Origin: NORP259 sp041398705 | Lineage (GTDB): Bacteria > Planctomycetota > UBA1135 > GCA-002686595 | Length of the DNA: 64,000 nt | Direction of reading: 5' to 3' | Assembly (NCBI GenBank): GCA_041398705.1 | Contig: JAWKUI010000013.1 | Coordinates: 1-64,000, forward strand | Translations under genes and position numbers: made by a program | The notes under the pieces: model-generated | Databases searched by the model: none | The model's input: the letters and a program-made list of their open reading frames with translations, nothing else | What the model was told of the DNA's origin: nothing | Part shown: in pieces, positions 1 through 8,928 of the stretch | Layout of the letters: every line of letters starts with the position of its first letter | Position numbering within the stretch: position 1 is the stretch's first letter

Positions 1-41
1 GACTGCGGGGAATTGATCCCCCCAACCGTTTCCTCACCCCC

Positions 42-827
42 ATGCTGATTCTTCCGATCTTCCTGACCGCGGTCCGAGCCGCGCTCCCCATCGCCGAGCA
101 AGGTCAAAGCGTCGAATCGTTGGCTCTGTCCGCCGTTCCTGCCACCTCGCTGGAAGGCGAAGAAGAGAAGCGTATCGATGAGTGGATGGGCAGCTTCACC
201 GCTGGCCTGACCTTCACCGATGGCAACACCAAGCGCAAGACCGCCTCGGCCAACCTGGACCTGACCAAGGAGTACCAGAACGCCGACCGCTGGTCGAACA
301 ACCTCTACTGGAACTACGCCGAAGAAGGCGGCGTGCGCACCCAGCGTCGTGCCGGCCTGAAGTCCCAGTACGACTCCTCGCTCGACGAGAAGACCTACTG
401 GTACGTCAACGGCAGCGCCCAGACCGACGAGCAAGCCGGCGTGGACCTGCGCTGGACCGCCGGTGTCGGTATCGGTCGCATCTTCCGCGATGACGAAGAG
501 TGGCGCTTCGCTGCAGAAGCCGGTCTTTCGTACCTGAGCGAAGAGTTCTCCGACAACACCGACAACGACTACGTCGCCGCCCGCGTGGCCTACCGCGCCA
601 ACTGGCACTACTCCGAGCGCCTGGACCTCGGTCAAGTGACCGAACTGTTCCCGAGCGTCGAAGACTCCGCCGACGTCTACGGCCGCATGGACACCCGTGC
701 CGTCTACAAGCTGACCGGCAACATGATCAGCCAATTCCAATGGGTCTGGGACTGGGACAACACCCCGGCCGCCGGCCGCGACCGCAGTGACCACCTGTTC
801 CTGGTCACCGTGGGTTGGACCTTCTGA
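42..827 (+). CDS. DUF481 family outer-membrane beta-barrel protein
   Basis: The 261-residue protein has a short hydrophobic N-terminus and a region rich in alternating aromatic and polar residues. It ends in Phe (GWTF), as outer-membrane beta-barrels usually do. The pattern (thermal TGNTKRKT-type strands, repeated Tyr/Trp strands) matches the DUF481 / YdiY family of salt-induced or uncharacterised outer-membrane proteins. The ATG at 42 is the first plausible start, but only 41 bases of upstream sequence are visible, so the start is not certain. A strong hairpin lies 17 bases after the stop. The function of this family is unknown; outer-membrane location is inferred from the fold. Confidence 0.75.
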   Translation: MLILPIFLTAVRAALPIAEQGQSVESLALSAVPATSLEGEEEKRIDEWMGSFTAGLTFTDGNTKRKTASANLDLTKEYQNADRWSNNLYWNYAEEGGVRTQRRAGLKSQYDSSLDEKTYWYVNGSAQTDEQAGVDLRWTAGVGIGRIFRDDEEWRFAAEAGLSYLSEEFSDNTDNDYVAARVAYRANWHYSERLDLGQVTELFPSVEDSADVYGRMDTRAVYKLTGNMISQFQWVWDWDNTPAAGRDRSDHLFLVTVGWTF

Positions 828-844
828 TCACGGATCCGAAACGA

Positions 845-882
845 ACACGGACCCGGTAGCGCTTGCGCTGCCGGGTCCGTGT
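845..882. terminator. Bidirectional hairpin terminator
   Basis: A 17-bp stem (one G-T pair) with a 4-base loop sits between the converging DUF481 and ispH genes. It is GC-rich with a short T-containing tail on each side, so it could stop transcription from both directions. Confidence 0.75.
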
Positions 883-904
883 CGTTGTGGGCATCGCCCG
901 GGGG

Positions 905-1861
905 TCAGGGCAGGTAGGACTCGAGCTCGCGCGGAAGCTGGAAGACCACCGTCTCCCGTTCCCCGCCGAACTCGGTCGTGTGTTCGACACCCAGTTCGCG
1001 CAGGCGCGCGAGGATCATGTCGACGAGGGCTTCGGGGGCCGAGGCGCCGGCGGTGACGCCCACACGCCGGTGACCGGCAAGCCAGGACGGCACGATCTGG
1101 TCGGGGTGATCCACGAGATACGCGGGTACCCCCGAGCGTTCACCGAGCTCGCGTAGGCGGTTGGAGTTCGAAGAGTTCGCGCTGCCCACCACGAGCAGGA
1201 AGTCCACCTCGGGCAACATCTCCTTGACCGCGTTCTGGCGGTTCTGGGTGGCGTAACAGATGTCCTTGAGCTGGGGTCCCACGATGTCCGGGAAGCGCGC
1301 CAGCAAGGCGTCGACGCATTCGCGGGTGTCGTCCACCGAGAGGGTGGTCTGGGTGACGTAGGCGAGTTTGCTCGCGTCGCCCACCTGCAGATTGCGCACC
1401 TCCTCGGGGGTCGAGAGCACGTGCACCGTGCCCTGGACGCGGCCGCGCGTGCCTTCCACTTCGGGGTGTCCTTCGTGGCCGATGAGGATCACCTCCCGGC
1501 CCTCCTGGGCGTAGCGCACGGCCTGCAGGTGCACCTTGGTCACCAGCGGGCAAGTGGCGTCGATCACCTTGAGGTCGCGGGCGCGCCCCTGGGCGACGAC
1601 CGAGTCGCTGACGCCGTGGGCCGAGTAGACGGTGACCGAACCCGGCGGCACCTCTTCGAGCGACTTCACGAACACGGTGCCGCGCGAACGCAGGTCCGCC
1701 AGCACATGGGTGTTGTGCACGATCTCGTGCAGCACGTAGACGGGCGCGCCGTAGAGCTCGAGGGCCCTGCGCACGATCTCGATGGCGCGGTCGACCCCGG
1801 CGCAGAATCCGCGCGGGTTGGCCAGCAGGGCTTCCTGGGGTTTGGAATCGGCGGAGGACAT
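905..1861 (-). CDS. ispH: 4-hydroxy-3-methylbut-2-enyl diphosphate reductase
   Basis: IspH (LytB) carries out the last step of the MEP isoprenoid pathway, reducing HMBPP to IPP and DMAPP with a [4Fe-4S] cluster. The 318-residue length is normal. The three cluster cysteines are visible in PRGFCAGV (about residue 20), DATCPLV and DICYATQNRQ, with the conserved His residues in SAHGVS and IGHEGHPEV and the ANSSNSNR substrate loop. I chose the ATG at 1861 because the N-terminus then begins just before PRGFCAG; the frame stays open 76 codons further upstream but that part overlaps the ferredoxin gene. The gene follows the ferredoxin stop by 5 bases, so the two are probably co-transcribed. Confidence 0.95.
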   Translation of the reverse strand: MSSADSKPQEALLANPRGFCAGVDRAIEIVRRALELYGAPVYVLHEIVHNTHVLADLRSRGTVFVKSLEEVPPGSVTVYSAHGVSDSVVAQGRARDLKVIDATCPLVTKVHLQAVRYAQEGREVILIGHEGHPEVEGTRGRVQGTVHVLSTPEEVRNLQVGDASKLAYVTQTTLSVDDTRECVDALLARFPDIVGPQLKDICYATQNRQNAVKEMLPEVDFLLVVGSANSSNSNRLRELGERSGVPAYLVDHPDQIVPSWLAGHRRVGVTAGASAPEALVDMILARLRELGVEHTTEFGGERETVVFQLPRELESYLP

Positions 1862-1866
1862 GGCGC

Positions 1867-2277
1867 TCAGTGGGCGGGTTCCTTCGCGTGGTTGCGGTTC
1901 CAGGTGGGGATGCGCACGACCACGTCGGAGCTGCCATCGGGCACCGCCTGGCAGCCGAGCCGCGAGGTCAGTTGCACGCCGGGCGCGCTGTCGAGCATGT
2001 CCTCCTCGTCTTCGCTGGCCTCCTGGCAGGATGCCGCACCCTTTTCGATCACGATGTGGCAGGTCGAGCAGGCGCAGACGCCGCCGCACGCGTGGTCGAG
2101 TTCGATGCCGTGGCCGCTGGCGATATCCAGGATCGACCCGGGGAAGCCCTCATCCGACAACGGCAGTTTGGCCGGATCGACTTCAATGGTGCGGCCCACC
2201 GGCTCGAAAGTGATGCGGTAGGGCCGGGTCGGCAGGGCCGGTTCGGTCGTGTCTTGGTAGGGATTGGTTCCGCCCAT
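1867..2277 (-). CDS. fdx: Adrenodoxin-type [2Fe-2S] ferredoxin
   Basis: The 136-residue protein has the plant/adrenodoxin-type ligand pattern C-x5-C-x2-C at residues 64, 70 and 73 (HACGGVCACSTCH) and a fourth Cys at 109 (RLGCQ). The acidic EASEDEEDML stretch before the last ligand is typical of the Isc/adrenodoxin class. It serves as a soluble one-electron carrier. Its position 5 bases before ispH suggests it may be the electron donor for IspH; this is inference. It starts 24 bases after the upstream helicase stop, so all three genes may form one unit. Extra cysteines at 68 and 84 are not ligands in the family. Confidence 0.9.
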   Translation of the reverse strand: MGGTNPYQDTTEPALPTRPYRITFEPVGRTIEVDPAKLPLSDEGFPGSILDIASGHGIELDHACGGVCACSTCHIVIEKGAASCQEASEDEEDMLDSAPGVQLTSRLGCQAVPDGSSDVVVRIPTWNRNHAKEPAH

Positions 2278-2301
2278 GGGGGTCAGCGAAGGGGGTGGGG
2301 G

Positions 2302-4089
2302 TCAAAGTCCGGCGCCGAAGCCGCCGGGGGTACCGCGATCGGCATCGGGGCGCGGGGTGCGGGGGCTTTTGGACCCGCCGCGGCGCTCTTGCAAGGGGGC
2401 CTCGGGCCGGGACTCGCTGCGGCGGGTGCGCGGCTTGCGTTCGCTGCGCTCCGGGGCCACCGGCGCTTCGGCCGGAGCGGCTTCGGGGCTGCGTTCGCGG
2501 TGGGCACGGGGAGCCCGCTCGCGGCGCGGCTCGGCATCGCGCTCGCGCGGCGCCCGGTCCTCGCGGCTTCGCTCCCGACGGGGGCGTTCCTCATCCCGGT
2601 CCCGGCGGGGGCGTTCTGCATCGCGTTCGCGGCGCTGGGGCCCTTCGTTGCGACCGCCGCGGCGCGGCCGTTCGCCTTCGCCACGGTCTTCGCGTTCGCG
2701 GCGGGGCGCCCGCTCCTCCCGCTCGCGGCGCGGGGCGCGTTCTTCGCCATCGCGCTGCTCGCGGCGGAAGCGCGGCTTGCGATCGCCGCCGCTTTCTTCG
2801 GCGCGATCCCGGCCGTCGCGGCGCTTGCGCGGCCCATTGTCGAACAGGTCGTGCACCGAGGAGATGCGCGTCGGCGTCACGGGCAGGGCCCGTTCCAGGT
2901 CGTTCCAGCGACGGCGATCGAGGGCGGCAACGAAGGTCACCGCGCTGCCTTCCCGTCCGGCGCGGCCCGTGCGGCCGATGCGGTGGGTGTAGTCGGACAC
3001 GTCGCGCGGGGCATTGAGGTTGACCACGTGCGTCACGTGTTTCACGTCCAGGCCGCGCGAAGCCACGTCGGTGGCTACGAGCACCTTCACTTCCCCCGTG
3101 CGGAAGGCGTCCATCACGCGGAACCGCGATGCTTGGTCGTATCCGCCGTGCAGCGCCTTGACCGAGAACCGTTCACGCTCGAGGCGACGCATCAGCTTGT
3201 CGACGTCGGTGCGCCGGTCGCAGAAGACCAGGAACACGTCGTCGGGACCGCTGGCGCGGATCAGGTCGCGCAGTTCCATCGCCTTGTCGTCGCCACCGAC
3301 CTCCAGGTAGTACTGGCTGACGGTCTCCGCGGTGGAAACGCCGCTGGAGGTGGCGACTTCGAGCGGATCGCGGGTGTACGCGCGCGCCAGGCTCAAGAGG
3401 GGCGGGGGGAAGGTCGCCGAGAACAGCAGGGTCTGGCGGTATTCGCTGCACGCGTCGAGGATCTTCTTCACGTCGTCGATGAAGCCGATCTCGAGCATCT
3501 TGTCGGCTTCGTCGAGCACCGCGAATTCGGTCCAGGGGAACGACAGGAACCCCTGGTTCATCAGGTCGAGCACGCGGCCGGGGGTGCCGACCACGATCTG
3601 CGCGCCGCCTTGCAGGGCTTTGACCTGGGGCTGCATCGGTTCGCCGCCCACGATCAGGGCGCAGGACAGGCCGCGGCTGGCGCCGAGTTCGAGCAGCACG
3701 CTGTGCACCTGCTCGGCGAGTTCGCGGGTCGGGCTGAGCACGAGGCCGAGCACCGAGCGGCGCGACGGGTCGACCTTCGCCATCATCGGTGCGCCGAAGG
3801 CCAGGGTCTTGCCGGTGCCGGTTTCGGCTTTCGCGATCATGTCGCGGCCGGCGAGCACCTCGCCGATCGAAAGGGCCTGGATGGGCGTCGGCTTGGTGAT
3901 GTTCATGCCGCGGATCGCGGCCTGGATGTCTTCGCCCAGCCCCGGCCACTCATCGAAGTTCTCGATGTCGGGGGGATTTTCGATGGGCTTGAGGGGCTCC
4001 GGGGTCGAACGGGGAGCGCTGGATTTGCGCGAGCCGGAACGGGGCTTGCGGCCTCCGGATGCGGAGGACTTGCGTCGGGACGGATTCAA
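2302..4089 (-). CDS. DEAD-box ATP-dependent RNA helicase with charged C-terminal tail
   Basis: The protein unwinds RNA in an ATP-dependent manner. The helicase motifs are in order: Q-motif (PTPIQ), I (AETGTGKT), Ia (PTRELA), Ib (GTPGR), II (DEAD in VLDEADKM), III (SATF), IV-V (VLVATDVASRGLD) and VI (HRIGRTGRAG). About 180 C-terminal residues are a low-complexity tail of Arg, Glu and Asp (repeats such as RERE and RRDRDEE), likely to bind RNA non-specifically. Start is uncertain: the frame is open to 4209 without a good ATG. I use the TTG at 4089, which gives a 595-residue protein beginning at the basic leader. A TATGCT hexamer lies about 45 bases upstream. Confidence 0.88.
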   Translation of the reverse strand: MNPSRRKSSASGGRKPRSGSRKSSAPRSTPEPLKPIENPPDIENFDEWPGLGEDIQAAIRGMNITKPTPIQALSIGEVLAGRDMIAKAETGTGKTLAFGAPMMAKVDPSRRSVLGLVLSPTRELAEQVHSVLLELGASRGLSCALIVGGEPMQPQVKALQGGAQIVVGTPGRVLDLMNQGFLSFPWTEFAVLDEADKMLEIGFIDDVKKILDACSEYRQTLLFSATFPPPLLSLARAYTRDPLEVATSSGVSTAETVSQYYLEVGGDDKAMELRDLIRASGPDDVFLVFCDRRTDVDKLMRRLERERFSVKALHGGYDQASRFRVMDAFRTGEVKVLVATDVASRGLDVKHVTHVVNLNAPRDVSDYTHRIGRTGRAGREGSAVTFVAALDRRRWNDLERALPVTPTRISSVHDLFDNGPRKRRDGRDRAEESGGDRKPRFRREQRDGEERAPRREREERAPRREREDRGEGERPRRGGRNEGPQRRERDAERPRRDRDEERPRRERSREDRAPRERDAEPRRERAPRAHRERSPEAAPAEAPVAPERSERKPRTRRSESRPEAPLQERRGGSKSPRTPRPDADRGTPGGFGAGL

Positions 4090-4341
4090 GGGGAGTCGAG
4101 AGAGCCGGATCGGCGGTCGGTGGCTGGGCGCCGGATAGCATAGGGGCCCGAAGGGGGGCCGCTGGGCGCGCAGCGCATGAAATCCCCGCAGGGCGGGGGG
4201 CCGGCCCAAAGCGGGCGGGCGTGGGGGATCCTGCGGTGCAGCGATCCCGGGGTGGCGGGGCTTGGCCCGCTGGCTCCCTTATCGGTCCGGACGGGGCGGA
4301 AGGCAAGCGCCGGGGCGGTTCTTTGACCCATCCTGGGGGCT

Positions 4342-5643
4342 TCAGGGGACCGTTCCGGGTTCGGGGGACCCGAAGTCGGCACGGGCGGGCACCGGAGGGG
4401 CTCCGTGGGCCAAACACCAGGCCACCGCGGCGAACAGGCCTAGGGTCGCCCAGGTGTAGGCACCGAGGGCTTCGGCCCAGTCCGCCCCGCGCCGGCCGAG
4501 CACCCCATCGCCGCTGCCCAGCACCCAGACGATCGCCCAGACGAGGCCGGCGAATGCCACCCGGGCCCGGCGGCGATCCGCTCGCGCCCACTGGGCGGCG
4601 AGGAACGCGGCGGCGAGGGGCAGCACGACGTGGTGCTGCTTCCACGAACGCTCCGAGGCGAGCAGCATCGCCAGGGCGATCAAACCAAACGCGCCGGCGC
4701 TGCCCGTGCCATCGGTGCGGGCGCGGCGGCCGAGCGCGAACCAGGTCACCAGCAGCACGGCGGCCAGAGCCGCGCGGTGCACGTACTGGAACGCCGCGGG
4801 ACTCAAGTGCACGAGCCCCACGCGGATGTCGTGGGTCGGCCAGGGATCCTCGGCAGGGATCGCCACGCCGTCGGTCAGGAAGCGCCCCAGGAAACCGAGC
4901 AGGCTCTGGTTGATCTGTTCGGTCTGCCGCAGGCCGAGTCCACGGCCTTCGAGGTACGGCAGCAGCATCTGTCGCGCCCAGCCTTGCGTGAGTTCGACCG
5001 TGCGCGTGGAGCCGAGCCAAAGGGCGGGTAGGGCGAGGGCCAGCAGCAGGCCCGCCGCGACGCCGAGCAGTCCGCGCGCGCTGCGCCAACGCACGAAGAG
5101 CAGCACGCCGAGCAACGGGGTGACCTTCAGGCCCGCACCGAAGCCGATGGCCATCCCCGCGAGCACGGGCCGTCCGCCGCGCCAGGCCCAAGCGGCGCCG
5201 GCGAGGCTCGTCGCGACCCATAGGTTGATGTTCGCGTGCTGGATCTCCGAGTGCAGCATGCGCAGGCAGAGCAGCAGCACGAGGCCGAGGGCCATGGGGC
5301 GCAGGGGTGGCTCGCCGCGTTGCACGAGATCCCAGGCGATCAGGACTACGAGCCATGCGAGTCCCACCTGGAACAGCGCCCACCAAAACGGACCCCAGGC
5401 CGGGCCGGCGGCTTGGAACGGCGCCATCAAGAGCAGGGTCACCGGCGGGGTGGGATACCCCTCTTCGCCGACGTTGTAGATCGCTTCGCCCCGTTCGAGC
5501 GCGGTGTAGACCGGCGCCCACTTGAGCAACGCGTTGCGGCCTTTGCGCGCGCGGTGCATGCCCTGGATGATCGCGAGCAGCGACACCAGCAGGCACAGGA
5601 CCAGCAGGAGGCGTTTGGCACGCTGCGGGGGCATGGGGGGCAT
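4342..5643 (-). CDS. GT87-type (DUF2029) membrane glycosyltransferase
   Basis: The 433-residue protein has about ten hydrophobic segments and the hallmarks of the DUF2029/GT87 polyprenol-phosphate-sugar transferases: an early YPTPPVTLLLMAPF segment after the first loop, the HANINLW motif and the GAGLKVTPLL motif. It is likely to act at the inner membrane on lipid-linked sugars; the substrate cannot be read. The ATG at 5643 lies 6 bases after a TAGCTT hexamer, pointing to a leaderless transcript. Its minus-strand upstream neighbour at 5679-7238 is another GT-C fold enzyme, so the two may share a cell-surface glycan pathway. Confidence 0.75.
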   Translation of the reverse strand: MPPMPPQRAKRLLLVLCLLVSLLAIIQGMHRARKGRNALLKWAPVYTALERGEAIYNVGEEGYPTPPVTLLLMAPFQAAGPAWGPFWWALFQVGLAWLVVLIAWDLVQRGEPPLRPMALGLVLLLCLRMLHSEIQHANINLWVATSLAGAAWAWRGGRPVLAGMAIGFGAGLKVTPLLGVLLFVRWRSARGLLGVAAGLLLALALPALWLGSTRTVELTQGWARQMLLPYLEGRGLGLRQTEQINQSLLGFLGRFLTDGVAIPAEDPWPTHDIRVGLVHLSPAAFQYVHRAALAAVLLVTWFALGRRARTDGTGSAGAFGLIALAMLLASERSWKQHHVVLPLAAAFLAAQWARADRRRARVAFAGLVWAIVWVLGSGDGVLGRRGADWAEALGAYTWATLGLFAAVAWCLAHGAPPVPARADFGSPEPGTVP

Positions 5644-5649
5644 GGTCAG

Positions 5650-5655
5650 AAGCTA
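5650..5655 (-). promoter_or_regulatory. -10-like TAGCTT before GT87 gene
   Basis: TANNNT hexamer on the minus strand ending 6 bases before the ATG at 5643, the spacing of a leaderless promoter. Confidence 0.5.
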
Positions 5656-5678
5656 CCGAACGGAAAACGTTGCGGCCA

Positions 5679-7238
5679 TCAGGGCGTGCGCAGCAGGCGG
5701 AAGTGCTTGCCGTGGTGCTCAAACTCCGCGACGGCCGTGTGCGGCCAGGCGGGTGCGGCTTTGCCTTCGATCACGATCCAGCCCTGCTCCGGCGGGACGG
5801 CCGTGGGGGCGAATGAACGCACCGGATGGCCCAGGTAGAAGAACAGCGACGACCACGCGTCGTGGGTGTCGGTCCATACTTCGGCGCCTTCCGGCAGGTG
5901 CGGCGCGATTTCCTGGGCCAGGCTGCGGCCGGAACGGGTCCAGGCCTTTTGCGGGCGCAGGTAGGCGAGTTGCACGGTGGCGAGCATCACGGCCAAGGTG
6001 CCCACAAGTTTGGCAGTGGTGGCGGCGTCTTGGGCGGAGCGGCGGTTCTGGTACAGGAGGGCCGCGGCTCCCACGGCGGTAAGCGCCAAGGCGGCCCGGT
6101 TCCACCCGCCAATGGGCACGCGGTTTTGCACAGCCCCTCCGATCAGGGCGAGGGCAAGCACGCCGAGCAGGATCTTCCAACCGCGGGCGAGGGGGGTGGG
6201 CAGGGGGCGACCCCGCTCGAGGCCGCGGTCGATCGCGAGGCCCGCGAGTACGCCGATCGGTGCGGCGAGGGGCAAGTAGTACCGCGGCTCGAAGGTGGCG
6301 ATGACGAACAGGAACGTACATGGGCCCAGCAGGAAAGGCCAGGCGATCCGTCCGAGGCGGGTCTGCGCATCGGCATCGGCGCTGGAGCGCAGACCCGGTG
6401 CGCGCAGGAGCAGTAGGCTCCACGGCAGGAAAAATGCGAGGGTCTGCAGGGGGCGCAGGGGTTGGCGCAGCAGCGAAGCCCAGCGATAGTCAAAGAGGCG
6501 CAGGGAGGCTTCGGTGGTGGATTGTTGGAAGGCGCTGTCGCCCATTGCGCGCCAGGCGCACAGCATCCATGCGCCGCAGAGCGCGAGGCAAAGGCCCACA
6601 CCCATGAGGTGTGCGGCACTGAAGAGCGTGCGCACTAGGCCGGCGCGCAGGACCGCGAACAAGAGGCCCGGTGCGAACAACGCGAAGGCGATTGGGCCTT
6701 TCGTTAAGAACGCGAAGGCCAGGCCGGCGTACGCGAGGCACCAGAGGCCGGCGCTGGGTCGCTGCTTGTACAAGTTGACCGTCGCGGCCGTGGTGGCGAG
6801 ACCCAAACCCGCCGCGAGGGGCACGTCAAAGGTGGCCATGCCCAGCTTGCTGCCGAGCAGGAAGCCGCTCACGGTCGCGAAACCCGCCCAGCGACCCGCG
6901 CGGGCGAATCCGGCGCAGGAGAGCAGCACCACCACCATGGCGGCGAGGGCGAGGGCGCACAGGGCAAACGGCGCGCGCAGGGCGAGGCCGGACTCTGCGC
7001 CGAAGGCGGCGAACGAGAGTTTCGCGAGCCAATAGGCCAGCGGCGGTTTGTACGCGTAGACCTCGCCGTAGATGTGCGCGACCGAATACCCCTGCGCACC
7101 GCCCATGTTCGATGCGCCGTTCGCGATCAGGCCTTCCATGCGGAAGACATCGGTCGACAGCACGCCGAGCGCGGTCAATAGCACGGCCAGCAGCGCGAAA
7201 GCGCCGGGCCGAGGCAAGGAGGGGTGGGGGGCGGACAT
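5679..7238 (-). CDS. GT83/PMT-family (ArnT-like) membrane glycosyltransferase
   Basis: The 519-residue protein is strongly hydrophobic with about 11-12 predicted membrane segments. After the first segment it has a periplasmic loop containing an acidic residue (RMEG) and then YKPPLAYWL, the conserved KPPxxYW-like motif of ArnT/PMT glycosyltransferases. These enzymes move a sugar from a polyprenyl-phosphate carrier onto lipid or protein outside the membrane. The acceptor is unknown here. A hydrophilic region of about 110 residues at the C-terminus is also typical. A TATCCT hexamer lies about 38 bases upstream of the ATG. It reads toward the GT87 gene with a 35-base gap. Confidence 0.78.
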   Translation of the reverse strand: MSAPHPSLPRPGAFALLAVLLTALGVLSTDVFRMEGLIANGASNMGGAQGYSVAHIYGEVYAYKPPLAYWLAKLSFAAFGAESGLALRAPFALCALALAAMVVVLLSCAGFARAGRWAGFATVSGFLLGSKLGMATFDVPLAAGLGLATTAATVNLYKQRPSAGLWCLAYAGLAFAFLTKGPIAFALFAPGLLFAVLRAGLVRTLFSAAHLMGVGLCLALCGAWMLCAWRAMGDSAFQQSTTEASLRLFDYRWASLLRQPLRPLQTLAFFLPWSLLLLRAPGLRSSADADAQTRLGRIAWPFLLGPCTFLFVIATFEPRYYLPLAAPIGVLAGLAIDRGLERGRPLPTPLARGWKILLGVLALALIGGAVQNRVPIGGWNRAALALTAVGAAALLYQNRRSAQDAATTAKLVGTLAVMLATVQLAYLRPQKAWTRSGRSLAQEIAPHLPEGAEVWTDTHDAWSSLFFYLGHPVRSFAPTAVPPEQGWIVIEGKAAPAWPHTAVAEFEHHGKHFRLLRTP

Positions 7239-7314
7239 GCGCGGGCGAGAAATCCCGCGGAGCGGGTTGCGGGGGCAGGATAGCCCGTCCCCGGCCGATC
7301 CGCACGCCGGGTGG

Positions 7315-7632
7315 TCAATCCTCAGATCCGCCGCCCGCGATGCGCGAGCGGTGCATCAGCCACCAGAAGCCCACGGCGATTACGTTGAGGAACAGCCCGG
7401 CGATGACCCAGGCCCAGCCGGGCAGCATCACGATGGCTCGGCCCGCCTGCCGCTCTTCGTCATTGCCCCTGGCGATGGCAAAGGCCGACACGAGGGCGAG
7501 CACAATGGTGGCGACCATAGCCGCGATTGCCCACAACCCAAGGATTCCCGCGCTCGCAGAGGCGACCCCGAGGCCCGCGGGATTGAACTTAACAGAAGTA
7601 GTCTGGACCAGGGCAGTCAGTGCGAGGTTCAT
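7315..7632 (-). CDS. Small membrane protein, unknown function
   Basis: About 105 residues with two hydrophobic segments (around residues 26-50 and 68-92) separated by a short charged loop (ARGNDEERQAGR), and a polar C-terminus. I do not recognise a family. The frame is open upstream to 7869, but that part overlaps the PAP2 gene in another frame, so I use the ATG at 7632. No Shine-Dalgarno sequence or clear -10 is seen. It lies between the PAP2 and GT-C genes on the same strand. Confidence 0.5.
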   Translation of the reverse strand: MNLALTALVQTTSVKFNPAGLGVASASAGILGLWAIAAMVATIVLALVSAFAIARGNDEERQAGRAIVMLPGWAWVIAGLFLNVIAVGFWWLMHRSRIAGGGSED

Positions 7633-7748
7633 AGGGGCGAGGACCCAATCGAATTCCGGGAATAAAAGCGGCAAGCCGGTGGTGCTTGCAAAGTGGGGAG
7701 CAGCGCGCGCCAAGGTAACCCCCAGGCAATCTTCCCGCAATCCGCCGA

Positions 7749-8585
7749 TTACCAGCGCCAGGCGATGGTCAGGCCGGGCGTGCCCAGGGGCGTGAACGCC
7801 TCGGCGCTGAGCTCCCCGCCGAGCACCTTCAGATCTCCGCCTTGGTGCAGGCTCTTCGCCACGAACCAACCCAGGGTCACGCCGCCGATGATGTCATCGA
7901 GGTCGTGCGCGCCCGAATCCATGCGCTGGACCGCGACCGCCGAGGCGAGCACGGTGGCGGGGATGCCGACCTTTGGGCCATACCCCTGCCAAAGCGAGGT
8001 GGCGGCGGTGAAGGCCATGGAGGTGTGACCGCTCGGATAACCCTGGTTGTTCGACGCGTCCGGCCGTTCGTCGGGGAACGCGGTCTTGAACGCGATGGTC
8101 ATCAGTCCCGTGGCAGCCAGGCTGCGCAGCAGGTAGCGACTCTCCTGGCGCATCGCCTCGTCTTCTTGCCAGGTGGCATAGGTGTACCAGGCCGTGCCGA
8201 GGCCGATCAGGGTCGAGCCGAGGCCGAGCGTGTCGAGGGCATCGCTGGCGCTGCTGCCGAAAACCTGGTGCGACTCGAAGTAGCGCTCGGTGTTGCCCTC
8301 AAGCCCGCTCGCATCCACCAGGCGCGTGCCCAGATAGGCGCCGCCGTTGACCAGGTAGAAGTCGCGGTCGGACACCAGGCTCCACAAATCGGAGCCGACG
8401 GTGGCGGGCACGCTGCGCAGGTCCTGCCAGAGGGTGGGCGGAGCCGATTCCGCGTCGGGGCGGGGGGCCGGGGCCTCCTGGTTCGGCACGATGCGGCACG
8501 ACGGGGCCAAGGCGCCGGACAGGCACGAAATCAGCAGGGCACCCAGGGAGGGGCGCCTGCGCGGGGTGGAGAGACCGGAGAGCAT
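7749..8585 (-). CDS. PAP2-family phosphatase, exported
   Basis: The 278-residue protein has the three PAP2 phosphatase motifs: K-x6-RP (KTAFPDERP), PSGHTS, and an R-x5-H-x3-D-like motif (RMDSGAHDLDD). These enzymes remove phosphate from membrane lipids such as undecaprenyl diphosphate or phosphatidic acid. The N-terminus is basic then hydrophobic and ends in LAPSC, so it could be a signal peptide or a lipoprotein signal. The ATG at 8585 is chosen because it starts this leader; the frame is open 47 codons further upstream with no signal-like content. Pro-rich linker at about residues 35-50. Confidence 0.82.
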   Translation of the reverse strand: MLSGLSTPRRRPSLGALLISCLSGALAPSCRIVPNQEAPAPRPDAESAPPTLWQDLRSVPATVGSDLWSLVSDRDFYLVNGGAYLGTRLVDASGLEGNTERYFESHQVFGSSASDALDTLGLGSTLIGLGTAWYTYATWQEDEAMRQESRYLLRSLAATGLMTIAFKTAFPDERPDASNNQGYPSGHTSMAFTAATSLWQGYGPKVGIPATVLASAVAVQRMDSGAHDLDDIIGGVTLGWFVAKSLHQGGDLKVLGGELSAEAFTPLGTPGLTIAWRW

Positions 8586-8928
8586 GGCAGGACGCGGGCT
8601 ACTGCATCCTTCGGCGGGGGGCCGGGGAACTTGCCCCCGCTTCCGGCGCTTTTTGCCGGAAGGGAACCCACGTTTGTTTTGGATCGTGTGGTCAGAAAGT
8701 CCGTAGCGCAGCCCGCCCCTGGTCATCCGCAGGAGATGAGCGAAATGTAACCGTCAGTACCTGCCACGCATGCGGGATGAGCGATGTGTAACGGGCGATC
8801 TTCCGTGGTTTGCGGAGACCATGGCCAAAGGGCTGCAAGGCGCGGCGGCGATCCGCATCGCGGTTGCCGTGCTCCGCCCGATTCCCCGCCCTCGATTTCC
8901 CCCGGTCACTCACGACCATCTTCATCCC
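8586..8928. other. Divergent intergenic region (343 bp)
   Basis: Region between the PAP2 gene (minus) and the FG-GAP gene (plus). No gene is supported. It holds an imperfect 19-bp direct repeat (listed separately) and must contain the promoters of both genes. A CATCTT hexamer ends 6 bases before the ATG at 8929 and may be a weak -10 for a leaderless message. Confidence 0.5.
8735..8794 (+). repeat. Imperfect direct repeat, two 19-bp copies
   Basis: Copies at 8735-8753 and 8776-8794 share GATGAGCGA, two variable bases, then TGTAAC. They start 41 bp apart, about four helical turns, in the divergent region, so they could be protein-binding half-sites. This is a weak inference. Confidence 0.35.

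Noticed and set aside
1870..4143. Long plus-strand frame opposite the helicase and ferredoxin
   Set aside because: Opposite-strand shadow of high-GC genes: no family motifs and composition unlike real proteins.
8735..8794. Direct repeat as a riboswitch or recombination site
   Set aside because: Only two imperfect 19-bp copies; no fold or partner supports either idea, so it is kept only as a weak possible operator.
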